A DNA stretch of 64,000 nt from a virus. Shown here in pieces: positions 28,648 through 36,881 of the stretch. Made by a program: the position numbers and the translations under genes. Position 1 is the first letter of the stretch. Every line of letters begins with the position of its first letter. The notes beneath the pieces were generated by a model, which saw only the letters and a list, made by a program, of their open reading frames with translations, was not told the DNA's origin and did not search any database. Where the stretch lies: the IMG/VR virus record IMGVR_UViG_3300030333_007172, positions 1 through 64,000 of that record; one strand, written 5' to 3'.

Positions 28648-29808
28648 TTATCCTATAGTCTTTTTCATTCGAGTCATGTGGCGGCCACCATCAAAGCTAC
28701 TCTTTTTCCAAATCTTAATCATACTATCTAATTGAGCTTCGGAAACGTATTTTTCAGGAATAGCAAAGAAATTACAGCAATTGTGCCGAATGGCATACTC
28801 TGCCGTATATTCATCAATCACTAAGGCAGATCTAACGCCATCTAAGTGATTAGCTAGAATATTAACGCCCTGTCCTGTGCGACAGAATCCCATGGCAAAA
28901 TCAGAAGTTTTTTGATTCATTGCTGCAACGGCAGCACTTACATATTCATTGTAATCACAATCTTTTTTAACATATGTGCCGAAATCTATATAAGGAACAT
29001 TGTTTTTTTCTAAAAGACTCTTCGCAACTTCTTTCATGCGAAAGCCTGAGTGATCACAGCACAAAGCAATTGGCTTATCGCCAAATCGGGCCGTAACATG
29101 GTTTACAAAAAACTCTAACTCAGGAGGTGTTCCAAGCACATGCATTTTTTCTACTTGTTCAATTCCCACCTGCATGTCATCAGCTATCATAAGGTTATAC
29201 ATTGGGCAGATATAAAACTCCCCTTTTGTTCTGATGTTGCGCGAAATCATTTCCTCTGCATATTGGACAAACATTCTTCCAGTTTTATAATAATAAACCC
29301 CTACCGCAGCATTTTGACTTATAACATCTTTCTCAGCGGTTCTAATAGCTAAATTATTTTCATCTAACTCGACATAACTGTGTGCTGGGCTATTAGCTTT
29401 AAAGGTCAGAATAAACCCATCTAAATCAGAAGGTATTGTAGCTGGATTAAACTGATTTTCAAAATACACATCTGGGGTATAAATTATAAGAGGCAGATCA
29501 TTGTTGATGTGCTTTTTAGCTAATAAACAGGTTGACACAGAGCCGTCAGTTACTCTGTCAATGACAACAATTTTGATGTCATCGCCAAATTTGTTTCTTA
29601 AAATATCATCTATAGAGAAATTATTAATGTGTTCTAGCCTCACAGCAAAAATAATATTACACTCTGTTGTGTCAATCGACTCCATAGACCAATCTATAAT
29701 ATGCTTATCCTTAGACATGATTAGCGGTTTGGGCATTGTGTACCCTTTATCTAAAAATCTTTGCGCTCTACCAGCTATCGGCAGAAGTAAATTATACTTT
29801 TTGTTCAT
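28648..29808 (-). CDS. Sugar nucleotidyltransferase fused to RpiB-type isomerase
   Basis: Residues 1-235 form a sugar-phosphate nucleotidyltransferase domain: LLPIAGRAQRF (8-18), MPKPL (25-29) and a YTPDVYF metal-site strand near 113. Residues 243-386 form an RpiB/LacAB isomerase domain with CDHSG (251-255), CRTGQG (309-314, retaining the catalytic Cys of the canonical CGTGIG) and RHN (341-343). RpiB enzymes interconvert aldose and ketose phosphates. The fusion suggests that isomerisation and activation of one sugar phosphate are coupled. SD AGGAC is present. The substrate may be a pentose or heptose phosphate; this is inference. Confidence 0.82.
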   Translation of the reverse strand: MNKKYNLLLPIAGRAQRFLDKGYTMPKPLIMSKDKHIIDWSMESIDTTECNIIFAVRLEHINNFSIDDILRNKFGDDIKIVVIDRVTDGSVSTCLLAKKHINNDLPLIIYTPDVYFENQFNPATIPSDLDGFILTFKANSPAHSYVELDENNLAIRTAEKDVISQNAAVGVYYYKTGRMFVQYAEEMISRNIRTKGEFYICPMYNLMIADDMQVGIEQVEKMHVLGTPPELEFFVNHVTARFGDKPIALCCDHSGFRMKEVAKSLLEKNNVPYIDFGTYVKKDCDYNEYVSAAVAAMNQKTSDFAMGFCRTGQGVNILANHLDGVRSALVIDEYTAEYAIRHNCCNFFAIPEKYVSEAQLDSMIKIWKKSSFDGGRHMTRMKKTIG

Positions 29809-30505
29809 TTTTTGTCCTATTAATTAATAAATTTGTGGTTTCTACCATTGCGTTTTTTGTGCTATCAATTAAACCGCGAGAATAGTAATTATTTATAGCA
29901 AAAGCAGCATATATATCACCAGCCCCATTAACGTTTAAATTTTTTAAAGGTTTTTGAGATTCTTTGTGAATTATTTTTCCTTTCTCAATGATTTCAAATC
30001 CGGCCGCATCATGCAACACTAACGGCGTTTTTAAAGTTATATTATTGTATAAAGCTTTTCTTTCTCTAGAGTCAAAGATAATTTTAGCAGATTGCATTAC
30101 ATGCGTGTACATTTCTCTTGATAATTCGGTACAAAAATCTATGCTATAGGGTATTTTAATTTTAGATAACTCACTATAACACTCAATGTCGTCGACATAA
30201 CATACATGCAACCATGCTCCTTGATTAATCGCATTGATAGATTGTTCAGACATTATAGAAGGAGATTGATTAAGAACATAAGAAGTTCTTGTGCTAGTTG
30301 TACGGTCACTAACAATATAAGCTTTCTTTTCTCCCGTTGTAATAGGGTTCAATTTCCAATTGTTAAATTTTACTTCAAAAAAATTGGCTACTCCGCCTTG
30401 TTTTTGAACAATATTAGAACAAGAATTAGTTTCCCCTTCTTTATTTGACTCAACAAACATAATTGTATCCGAATAGTCTTTTCCAAACAAAAATAAATCG
30501 TTCAT
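29792..30505 (-). CDS. Short PfkB-family sugar kinase
   Basis: This 237-residue protein ends with the PfkB signature NVNGAGDIYAAF (residues 191-202, catalytic Asp197), with the anion-hole GAGD intact although the usual DT before it is replaced. The N-terminal sugar-binding half is shortened compared with typical 300-residue kinases. It probably phosphorylates a sugar phosphate feeding the downstream nucleotidyltransferase-isomerase, with which it overlaps by 17 bases. The start has only a weak SD and follows the HAD gene with no gap. Confidence 0.75.
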   Translation of the reverse strand: MNDLFLFGKDYSDTIMFVESNKEGETNSCSNIVQKQGGVANFFEVKFNNWKLNPITTGEKKAYIVSDRTTSTRTSYVLNQSPSIMSEQSINAINQGAWLHVCYVDDIECYSELSKIKIPYSIDFCTELSREMYTHVMQSAKIIFDSRERKALYNNITLKTPLVLHDAAGFEIIEKGKIIHKESQKPLKNLNVNGAGDIYAAFAINNYYSRGLIDSTKNAMVETTNLLINRTKNEQKV

Positions 30506-31033
30506 TTAAAATTTTTCTTTTTTGTCTAAGGCTTCAATCTCTGCCATTGTGCAATCTTTTATCTGTTTTCTTTCTAATAAAATATCAACTAACTTGGCAA
30601 TAACATTATTACCGCCATTGCGAGGAATTATATTCTGTATTGGGCAAAAATGTTTTATAATGTCGGGAGAGTCTTGGGGACAAAAAGCGTGTCCAACTAA
30701 TTTCATGATAGATAAATCAAATAAGTCATCACCAATATACAACATTTCACTTTTGTTTACTTTATAAATTCTTTCAAAATCTACAACAAAATCTGCCTTA
30801 TCTTTGCCTCTAGCAGAGTAAAAATCTATATTTCTATTTTCGGCCATAGCTTTATTAACACGCTCATCACCAGAAAGAAAACATACTTGTACACCGGCGC
30901 CGCGAAGTCTTTTAATTGCTGTAAAATCTTTATCGCAATATGTTTTTGCAAATGGAATACCATCTAGTCCGTAATATTTACGACCATCGGTCATAATTCC
31001 ATCAATATCTAAAATAGCAAGCTTAACACTCAC
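30506..31033 (-). CDS. KdsC-like HAD phosphatase
   Basis: A capless HAD phosphatase of the KdsC/CMP-NeuNAc synthetase C-domain type: DIDGIMTDG (residues 8-16) with nucleophile and acid Asp, LSGD near 54, and GDDLFDLSIMK near 101, followed by the CPQDS and GGNNVIAKLVD tail typical of KdsC. The family dephosphorylates 3-deoxy-octulosonate 8-phosphate or similar sugar phosphates. Its start is GTG, with AGGAAAA before it and a four-base overlap with the upstream gene. Between a kinase and two transferases, it probably acts in nucleotide-sugar synthesis. Confidence 0.82.
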   Translation of the reverse strand: MSVKLAILDIDGIMTDGRKYYGLDGIPFAKTYCDKDFTAIKRLRGAGVQVCFLSGDERVNKAMAENRNIDFYSARGKDKADFVVDFERIYKVNKSEMLYIGDDLFDLSIMKLVGHAFCPQDSPDIIKHFCPIQNIIPRNGGNNVIAKLVDILLERKQIKDCTMAEIEALDKKEKF

Positions 31034-31824
31034 TTTTCCTCCAAATTAAATATAGTTTGTTTTTTTGTTTCATAATCTTCCCAATAAGTTGTCTGTAAAT
31101 GTGTTGCATACTGTAACATTTGAAACCTTAGAGACGTTCTGATAGGTTTTAGATTGTGTCTTAAAAATTGTTTAGCCAGGGTAATTTCTCCCCCTTCGTA
31201 TTGCATTCCCGAGCTTTCTATATAGCAATTAGAATACTTGTCCATTGCACAACTGGCACCAAAAGCAAACTGATCTTCTACGTAAGGATATCCACCTTCC
31301 GTTATCCAATTCATTCTACAGGCGTTGTTTCCTTTGTGGTACAAATTAGTTCCCACATAAATGTTATTTTTATCACTACAGACATCTTTTAATTCACTAT
31401 TGTTTATTTTTTGTTGCATTAAAAAATCCATGCGAGAGCGAATAACAACATCATATACAAAATTGTTTTTTTGCTCAAACTCTTTTTTAAGAAGATTGGA
31501 GCGATATATTGAATAATACATAATAGCGGTTGTACGTGGGTGTATATCGTTTTGATATTGTTTACGAAAGTTCCAATCAGAATTAAAATCTTCTAATAAT
31601 AAAGTAATGTTGGAATTTGGAAATATATTAGCAAACATTTTACTCTTATTATCAGAATCATCCATAATAGAAGAAGAAAATCTAGTGTTGTGAGACTCTT
31701 TATTCTCATCCCATGTATGAATAAAAATATCGCAATCTAAATCCTTACATAAATATTCATTGTAAGAAAAGCCAGAATTTTGAAAATCTCTTATTAATCC
31801 CGAGAGACAAAGGGCTACTTTCAT
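31030..31824 (-). CDS. Putative glycosyltransferase with R-x-D motif
   Basis: A 264-residue protein starting with a Rossmann strand VALCLSGLIRDF, then DIFIHTWDEN near residue 33 and VVIRSRMDF near 125. This combination occurs in uncharacterised glycosyltransferase-like proteins of marine phages and capsule loci. The Arg-x-Asp element resembles that of the two WavE-like neighbours, so the three may share a fold. SD GGATGAG precedes the ATG. The specific reaction is unknown. Confidence 0.6.
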   Translation of the reverse strand: MKVALCLSGLIRDFQNSGFSYNEYLCKDLDCDIFIHTWDENKESHNTRFSSSIMDDSDNKSKMFANIFPNSNITLLLEDFNSDWNFRKQYQNDIHPRTTAIMYYSIYRSNLLKKEFEQKNNFVYDVVIRSRMDFLMQQKINNSELKDVCSDKNNIYVGTNLYHKGNNACRMNWITEGGYPYVEDQFAFGASCAMDKYSNCYIESSGMQYEGGEITLAKQFLRHNLKPIRTSLRFQMLQYATHLQTTYWEDYETKKQTIFNLEEK

Positions 31825-32625
31825 TTACTCATCCTCTCCCGCATAACGATCTCCGCCATTATAATATCCATCCCACCAATATTCGCAATTAAATTTTTGC
31901 CACCACATCTTAATTCGAGGTAGTGGCCTAAAAATACTGTTTCGATGCTTTAAATAAAAATCAAGTGCCTCTTGTCGTTTGGGCGCGCCATCGAGCAAAT
32001 ATTCCTTCCAGTTTTCTAAATGATGTTGTGAATCTTGAAAGAATAATGCGAAATAATTTGCTCCAATATAAATTGGATTTCTTAAATGTCCAGTTTTTGT
32101 TGAAAAATCTACAGGCTCCGGCATAAGCGGCGGCTCATATGAGAGCGGCATGTTAAAAAGTTTGAACAAGTCTTCTTTGTATCCAATAAATACATGATCT
32201 TGAGGATGATAAGGATAGTTTATGTTGGTTGCAATAACAGCAATCTTACTACGTTGAGTTGTTCCGTCTAAACATCTTAGTGTATCTTTGTTGTCATGCT
32301 CTTTAAAGTAATTAATCCATGTTGTCAGCCCTTCCGGAGACATGATCTCATCAGAACGAATCTTAAGAACGACTTCATTAGTACATTGTTTCAAGCCGTT
32401 GCGCGAAGAAATTAGATGTAAATTTAAATTTCCGGGACCTTCGTAGTCAGGAAATTTGTTTTTTAACAAAACCACTCTCTCATCTTTTATATTTGCTTCT
32501 GTAACAGACTCACTATCCCATGTTGAAACTATTACTCTATCCACCATGGGATGATTCACATAGGAATGGGCGGCACTCACTGTCGCCGGCCAAATTCCGC
32601 CTTGTATTATAATATCTATTTTCAT
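31825..32625 (-). CDS. WavE-like LPS-type glycosyltransferase
   Basis: Residues 1-40 (IDIIIQGGIWPAT, then VIVSTWDSE) and the LKIRSDEIMSPEG motif near residue 88 match WavE family proteins of lipopolysaccharide core synthesis. The C-terminal region is Trp/Tyr-rich. The gene is followed directly by its sulfotransferase, kinase and isomerase neighbours in one run, with SD AAGGGAG before the ATG. Transfer of a sugar to a growing surface glycan is the likely role; donor unknown. Confidence 0.75.
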   Translation of the reverse strand: MKIDIIIQGGIWPATVSAAHSYVNHPMVDRVIVSTWDSESVTEANIKDERVVLLKNKFPDYEGPGNLNLHLISSRNGLKQCTNEVVLKIRSDEIMSPEGLTTWINYFKEHDNKDTLRCLDGTTQRSKIAVIATNINYPYHPQDHVFIGYKEDLFKLFNMPLSYEPPLMPEPVDFSTKTGHLRNPIYIGANYFALFFQDSQHHLENWKEYLLDGAPKRQEALDFYLKHRNSIFRPLPRIKMWWQKFNCEYWWDGYYNGGDRYAGEDE

Positions 32626-32997
32626 TTAATCTCCCTTCATAATTCGATGGCTGTCTGAATCAAAATGTTCTGTAGAAAATTCAAACAATTCTGAGTCCTC
32701 TAAGGCAACCATCTGATGGCGTAATCCGCGATAAACATGAAAGTTTTCACCAGCATTTAAAACCAGTTGATTGGCTTTTGTGATATCGTCTTCGTCTGAA
32801 TAATATATCATCATTTTGCCAGATTGTAAATAAAACACTTCGTCTTTTAATTTATGAAAATGCCAAGAGCATCGTTTTCCTTGTTTAAAAAACAAAAGCT
32901 TACCACAGTATTCATTACAATTTACAATCCAACGTTCCCAGCCCCAGCCCTTGTCAACATGCTTCATAGGCAGTATGTGTGTCTGATCTTTGTTCAT
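32626..32997 (-). CDS. Cupin protein, sugar-phosphate isomerase-like
   Basis: I place the start at 32997 because GGAGA lies 10 bases before this ATG and one base separates it from the upstream stop, giving 123 residues; the frame itself extends 18 codons further. The single cupin barrel has the metal-ligand motif HFHKLKDEVFYLQSG and a second histidine in GLRHQM, as in the mannose-6-phosphate isomerase C-terminal/cupin_2 group. It may isomerise a hexose phosphate or be a non-catalytic sugar binder. It lies beside a small HAD phosphatase. Confidence 0.75.
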   Translation of the reverse strand: MNKDQTHILPMKHVDKGWGWERWIVNCNEYCGKLLFFKQGKRCSWHFHKLKDEVFYLQSGKMMIYYSDEDDITKANQLVLNAGENFHVYRGLRHQMVALEDSELFEFSTEHFDSDSHRIMKGD

Positions 32998-32998
32998 T

Positions 32999-33334
32999 TT
33001 ACATTTTCTCCATTTGATCAAAATAATTGTCAGCAGGGAAGCCTTTATCATCGATATAAATGTCGCCGCCTGGTTTACCTAAAAACAGCCGGTGATATTT
33101 AACTCCCCAGCTTTCTAGTTGTTCCTTGGTTGGTTTTTCAAAAAATTGCCATGCAAAAGCTTGTGAGTTGTCAGATCTTCCCATTCCTCGCGCAGTTTGA
33201 AAAATTATTGTGTTTCCTTCATCGTATAATTTGTTTACAATTTTAATTCTTTCTCTTATCGGCTCAGCTTTAGAATAATCACCATCTTCAACTTTCGTGC
33301 AAATTGTGCCGTCAATGTCGAACACATAAATCAT
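32999..33334 (-). CDS. Small capsule-type HAD phosphatase
   Basis: Starting at the ATG at 33334, which has GGAG nine bases upstream (an in-frame ATG 15 bases earlier lacks one), gives 111 residues. The DIDGTIC nucleophile motif lies at residues 5-11, FQTARG near 45 and DIYIDDKG near the C terminus, matching the small BcbF/capsular-polysaccharide HAD group. It overlaps the upstream kinase gene by 23 bases. The probable substrate is a sugar phosphate of the pathway encoded around it. Confidence 0.8.
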   Translation of the reverse strand: MIYVFDIDGTICTKVEDGDYSKAEPIRERIKIVNKLYDEGNTIIFQTARGMGRSDNSQAFAWQFFEKPTKEQLESWGVKYHRLFLGKPGGDIYIDDKGFPADNYFDQMEKM

Positions 33335-34115
33335 GATATTTCTCCACATCTTCTTTGGTTAGTGTATAAGTTCCCATGTGTGATACTGAAATCGAAGCCA
33401 TTTCATTTGCAAGAGGAATTGAGTGTCTAATTCCGCCTTTTCTTAAAAATCCGTATACAAGTGAGGCCAAGAAAACATCTCCAGCGCCACAGACGTCAAA
33501 TACTTCAACTGGGCTCACAATATGATATATAACATTTTTATGTTTGGCACCGTTACTTCCTAAAGTAACGACAAACTCAGAATCATTTGGTTGTTTTTGA
33601 ATTTCATTATACTCTTTTTGATTTATCTTCATAATACAGCTATAAAAACACGATAAGTCTTTCTTTTTAGAGTCTACGACGACTGGAATGTTGTTCTCTG
33701 CGCATTGTTGTGTTATAAGACGACACACTTCAGGCGAAAGAAACCCTTTATCATAATCACTAATAACCACTATATCATAATTTGTCAAGGGATCAATTGA
33801 GCTTATTTCTAATTCTTGTGTTTTTTGTGTTTCGTTAATATCAACTCGAAGCAAGTGTTGATGAAATCGCTCATCTATATACCGGTGCTTTTCAATAGTT
33901 TCTGTATTAGTGTGATAATCAACCTCTATTCCAAACGACTGAAGGTTGGACAAAACGTTAGCAGCCATTCCTGGTCGAGAATCTCGGCGTGTTTCTTTTA
34001 AAACCGGAACGGCCGCTTCTGGGCTTAATCGACTACAGCTACCATAGTGATAAATGTCTTTGCAGCTATCGCCTAGAAGTAATGCTCTGAATTGTTTTTG
34101 TGGTTGAGTATTCAT
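33312..34115 (-). CDS. HldE/RfaE domain I-like PfkB kinase
   Basis: A 267-residue carbohydrate kinase resembling the N-terminal half of bifunctional HldE (RfaE): LLLGDSCKDIYHYG (residues 12-25), RLSPEAAVPVL (29-39), a GMAANV loop and the GAGD catalytic motif (210-213). HldE-type kinases phosphorylate D-glycero-D-manno-heptose 7-phosphate at C1. The usual 320-residue domain is shortened. It overlaps by 50 bases the gene for the matching nucleotidyltransferase domain, so the two halves of HldE appear here as separate, coupled proteins. Confidence 0.82.
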   Translation of the reverse strand: MNTQPQKQFRALLLGDSCKDIYHYGSCSRLSPEAAVPVLKETRRDSRPGMAANVLSNLQSFGIEVDYHTNTETIEKHRYIDERFHQHLLRVDINETQKTQELEISSIDPLTNYDIVVISDYDKGFLSPEVCRLITQQCAENNIPVVVDSKKKDLSCFYSCIMKINQKEYNEIQKQPNDSEFVVTLGSNGAKHKNVIYHIVSPVEVFDVCGAGDVFLASLVYGFLRKGGIRHSIPLANEMASISVSHMGTYTLTKEDVEKYHDLCVRH

Positions 34116-34467
34116 CTATTCTTTCAAAATATCCTAAAACTTTCGCATGCTCAGAACCAATAACAGGTTTGTCTTTCCAATCTGATCCTACAATCATATA
34201 ATCTGGTTGATAATTTGCAACCAAATTTGTCAACTCTTCGTCGCTATCAAATATGCGAACTTCATTTACCCATCGAAAGTTAAGTAAAATAAAACGTCGG
34301 GTTTCTTGTGAATTTATTGGACGACAAAAGCCTTTTAGTTCTTTAACTCGACGGTCAGAATCAATTCCAACCATTACATGGTCGCCCATCATCGCGCAAT
34401 GCTTAAGCATTCTTAAATGTCCGGGATGTATAATATCAAAACAGCCGTTGGTAAAAACTTTAACCAT
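34066..34467 (-). CDS. HldE/RfaE domain II-like nucleotidyltransferase
   Basis: A 133-residue cytidylyltransferase-fold protein with TNGCFDIIHPGH (residues 6-17, the HxGH nucleotide site) and STTKTI near 121, the two landmarks of RfaE domain II, TagD and similar enzymes. It would transfer a nucleotide to the sugar 1-phosphate produced by the downstream kinase. The gene overlaps the kinase by 50 bases and follows the GDP-mannose dehydratase-like gene by 14 bases. The nucleotide used cannot be told from sequence. Confidence 0.85.
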   Translation of the reverse strand: MVKVFTNGCFDIIHPGHLRMLKHCAMMGDHVMVGIDSDRRVKELKGFCRPINSQETRRFILLNFRWVNEVRIFDSDEELTNLVANYQPDYMIVGSDWKDKPVIGSEHAKVLGYFERIDEYSTTKTIQSITSRR

Positions 34468-34481
34468 TGTATCGAAAACCT

Positions 34482-35459
34482 TTAAGTAATTTTGTCACAC
34501 CAATAAGTCAAAAGATCATTGAGAGTTTGTTCCAAAGTTATTTCTGGCTCCCATCCTGTAAGTTCTTTTAGCTCTGATGAATCACCATGTTGATAGTGAA
34601 TGTCAATAGGGCGATAGAACGGCTTATGAATTTTTTGTTCAACGCCTTCAAGCCCACTCAATTCTAAAAGTATATCAGTAAAGTGTTGCATTTTATAGGG
34701 AGTGTCTCCGCATACATTAAACACTTTTCCATTACAACTATCGCGCATCATGGCCAAGTAATAAGCATTAACTGTGTCTCTTACATCCACTACAACCCGA
34801 ACTGATTCTAGATTTCCGATAAGAAGAGTCTTATCCTGCATTCCTTTCATCATTCGTGCTATCTGGAAGGCGTCAGAAGAGATAGAAAAGTTCTTTCCGC
34901 GTCTTGGCCCCGTGTGAGAAAATGCGCGCGTTATAAAGCCTTTAAGCTTACCGTTTTCCATTCTTTCTTGCATGTAAAGATCTGTCGCCACTTTCGATGC
35001 ACCATATGGGTTTGCTGGAAGTAATGTGTCGTCGTGACGAATCTTGCGACCGTCCTGTCCTACGTTTCCGTATACTTCTGAGGTTGAGCAAAACATCATC
35101 TTGCAATCAGGCTGATTATCAGTAATTGCTTGAATTAAATTAGCAGAACCCATAACGTTGTTCTCAAAAGTGCCCAACGGATCTATAAAGCTTGTAGGGG
35201 GGTGCGATTGCGCTGCTAAATGAAAAACTCCATCAAACTCGTGTTCTTGAAAAATCCTATTTAACACTCGAAAGTTAGTTAAATCTCCATACAAAAATTT
35301 AATATCGCCATATACCTCATCAGATACAATATCTCTAATGTCGTTTTCACGACCGTTGCTGCACCTTACTAATCCACTAATTTCGTGACCTTCTTTGTGT
35401 AGCAGATTTGCAAGATGGGGGCCGGCAAAGCCAGTTATGCCAGTAATTAAAAATTTCAT
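34482..35459 (-). CDS. GDP-mannose 4,6-dehydratase-like SDR
   Basis: I start at the ATG at 35459 because it has AGGAAAG upstream and places the GITGFAG nucleotide-binding loop at residues 7-13; the open frame runs 14 codons further. The 325-residue protein shows STSEVYG (125-131) and PYGASK (151-156, Tyr152/Lys156), with RAFSHTGPRRG further on, as in GDP-mannose 4,6-dehydratases (GMD/RMD group). These form GDP-4-keto-6-deoxymannose, the precursor of GDP-fucose, GDP-rhamnose and GDP-perosamine. A reductase such as WcaG is not obvious nearby. Confidence 0.82.
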   Translation of the reverse strand: MKFLITGITGFAGPHLANLLHKEGHEISGLVRCSNGRENDIRDIVSDEVYGDIKFLYGDLTNFRVLNRIFQEHEFDGVFHLAAQSHPPTSFIDPLGTFENNVMGSANLIQAITDNQPDCKMMFCSTSEVYGNVGQDGRKIRHDDTLLPANPYGASKVATDLYMQERMENGKLKGFITRAFSHTGPRRGKNFSISSDAFQIARMMKGMQDKTLLIGNLESVRVVVDVRDTVNAYYLAMMRDSCNGKVFNVCGDTPYKMQHFTDILLELSGLEGVEQKIHKPFYRPIDIHYQHGDSSELKELTGWEPEITLEQTLNDLLTYWCDKIT

Positions 35460-35502
35460 TTTCTTTCCTTTTTTATCAAACATATTTCGATGAACTGTCA
35501 TT

Positions 35503-36273
35503 TTAACTTATAAACAAATAGTCTTTGCGGGCTAGTCTTTGTAGCCAGCTAAAGTTTTCTTCATAACTTCTTTCGGGGTTATTTCTAGAGTAAATTGTTG
35601 GCACACACTTCAGTTCAATTTTTTCAAAAAGATAGAACGTGGAAGTAGATACTGTATCTATTCTATCAGCTTTCTCAAAAACTTGCAACCAATCAAATAA
35701 TAAAAATTGAGGATCCATAAACATATCAACTCTTTTATAGTGAGCAGGAACATTAATTTGTTTGTTTAAGATCTCATTCCATTGTGGTGGTGTTCCAAAA
35801 TTTTTATTAACAAGGTGATATGGAACATTTAATTGTAAGTGATTAAACAGCTTTTCTTCTCTCTCTTCGTTTCTTTTTAGCGTAAAATAGTCTTGCCAAT
35901 TATCGTGAGTTAACGAACACATAGCAAATTTACCATGCATGTTAGCAGCATCGTGGCTATCATATTGACTTATGTGTTGTCCTGCTTTTGAAAAAAAAGA
36001 TCGACGCGTGGGCACATGAATAAATTTAGGACCTTCATATACTTCTTTTAGCTCATGTGAACAGAGTTGCATGAATTCTTTTTTATATTCAAAATCAGAT
36101 TGAATATCTACAAACTCCACTCCTTCAACTTTAATGTAATCGTTAAAATAACTATACGTGTGAGAAATCGGCCATATTACACGGTGCCCCATTTGCGCAA
36201 AATGATGGGCTATTTTAGAACCCAATAAAATATCGCCTAAACCTGACGGCTGTTCAATAAAACAAATCTTCAT
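35503..36273 (-). CDS. GT9/heptosyltransferase-like protein
   Basis: A 256-residue protein opening with ICFIEQPSGLGDILLGSKIA, the glycine-rich N-terminal loop of GT-B glycosyltransferases of the ADP-heptose (GT9) type, and carrying DTVSTSTFYLFE near residue 205 in the place of the donor-site loop. It is shorter than typical GT9 enzymes. The presence of HldE-like genes directly downstream makes a heptose donor attractive but unproven. Confidence 0.65.
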   Translation of the reverse strand: MKICFIEQPSGLGDILLGSKIAHHFAQMGHRVIWPISHTYSYFNDYIKVEGVEFVDIQSDFEYKKEFMQLCSHELKEVYEGPKFIHVPTRRSFFSKAGQHISQYDSHDAANMHGKFAMCSLTHDNWQDYFTLKRNEEREEKLFNHLQLNVPYHLVNKNFGTPPQWNEILNKQINVPAHYKRVDMFMDPQFLLFDWLQVFEKADRIDTVSTSTFYLFEKIELKCVPTIYSRNNPERSYEENFSWLQRLARKDYLFIS

Positions 36274-36275
36274 AA

Positions 36276-36881
36276 TTAAATTTTCTTTTTTGGAGAAATA
36301 AACAAATACCCTTCATGATCATAAATTTGCTTTATATCATGAGTGTCTGCAAATGCTCTCTGTGCAAACCCAATACCATCTGGGTGTGGGAAGTACCCTG
36401 GATAATCTTTATAGTGAGGCCATGAGTTACTGGGATATTGAAATGGCCCGTCGACGTAAATTCTTAAATCATCAATTAAAAAATAATCATTTTTAGTATC
36501 GCGGTTTTTTTTAATAATTTGTATTTCTTTTTCTAAAGGAAACTCAACATTATCATCTTCCCTATCGTGCAAAAAACGCGATCCAGGATCAGAAGGAAGA
36601 TGCGCATCTAACCAAAAAAAACAAGAGTCATGTTGTGATATACTTTGTACTATTTCTTCCATTCTTTCTTCAGAGGATCCAAGCCAAAGTTTAACTCTAT
36701 CCATATGTTTATATTTTTGAGAACCAAAATCATAAAACTTTTGATTAATCTCTACAGAGTGTAATTCTAAAAATTGTTTATATGTCAAAGCGTGATCTAA
36801 ACCGTAACCATTCTCTAGTCCAGTTTCTACAAAACATTGTGCATCAACCCCGCTTAAATCAAAGTGCTTTAAAATCCCCAT
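36276..36881 (-). CDS. Putative SAM-dependent methyltransferase-like protein
   Basis: The 201-residue sequence has FVETGLENGYGLDHAL (residues 17-32) and ELHSVEIN (38-46), which resemble motif I and the acidic end of beta-2 of class I SAM methyltransferases, and FFWLDAHLP (88-96) in the position of motif IV. Similar proteins in sugar clusters are O-methyltransferase-like. SD AAGGAC precedes the ATG. Function assignment is tentative. Confidence 0.55.
   Translation of the reverse strand: MGILKHFDLSGVDAQCFVETGLENGYGLDHALTYKQFLELHSVEINQKFYDFGSQKYKHMDRVKLWLGSSEERMEEIVQSISQHDSCFFWLDAHLPSDPGSRFLHDREDDNVEFPLEKEIQIIKKNRDTKNDYFLIDDLRIYVDGPFQYPSNSWPHYKDYPGYFPHPDGIGFAQRAFADTHDIKQIYDHEGYLFISPKKKI

Noticed and set aside
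29890-29897. TATAAATA (late-promoter-like) inside the PfkB gene
   Set aside because: Also found at 39049 and 52377 within genes in this AT-rich DNA; no consistent position before late genes.
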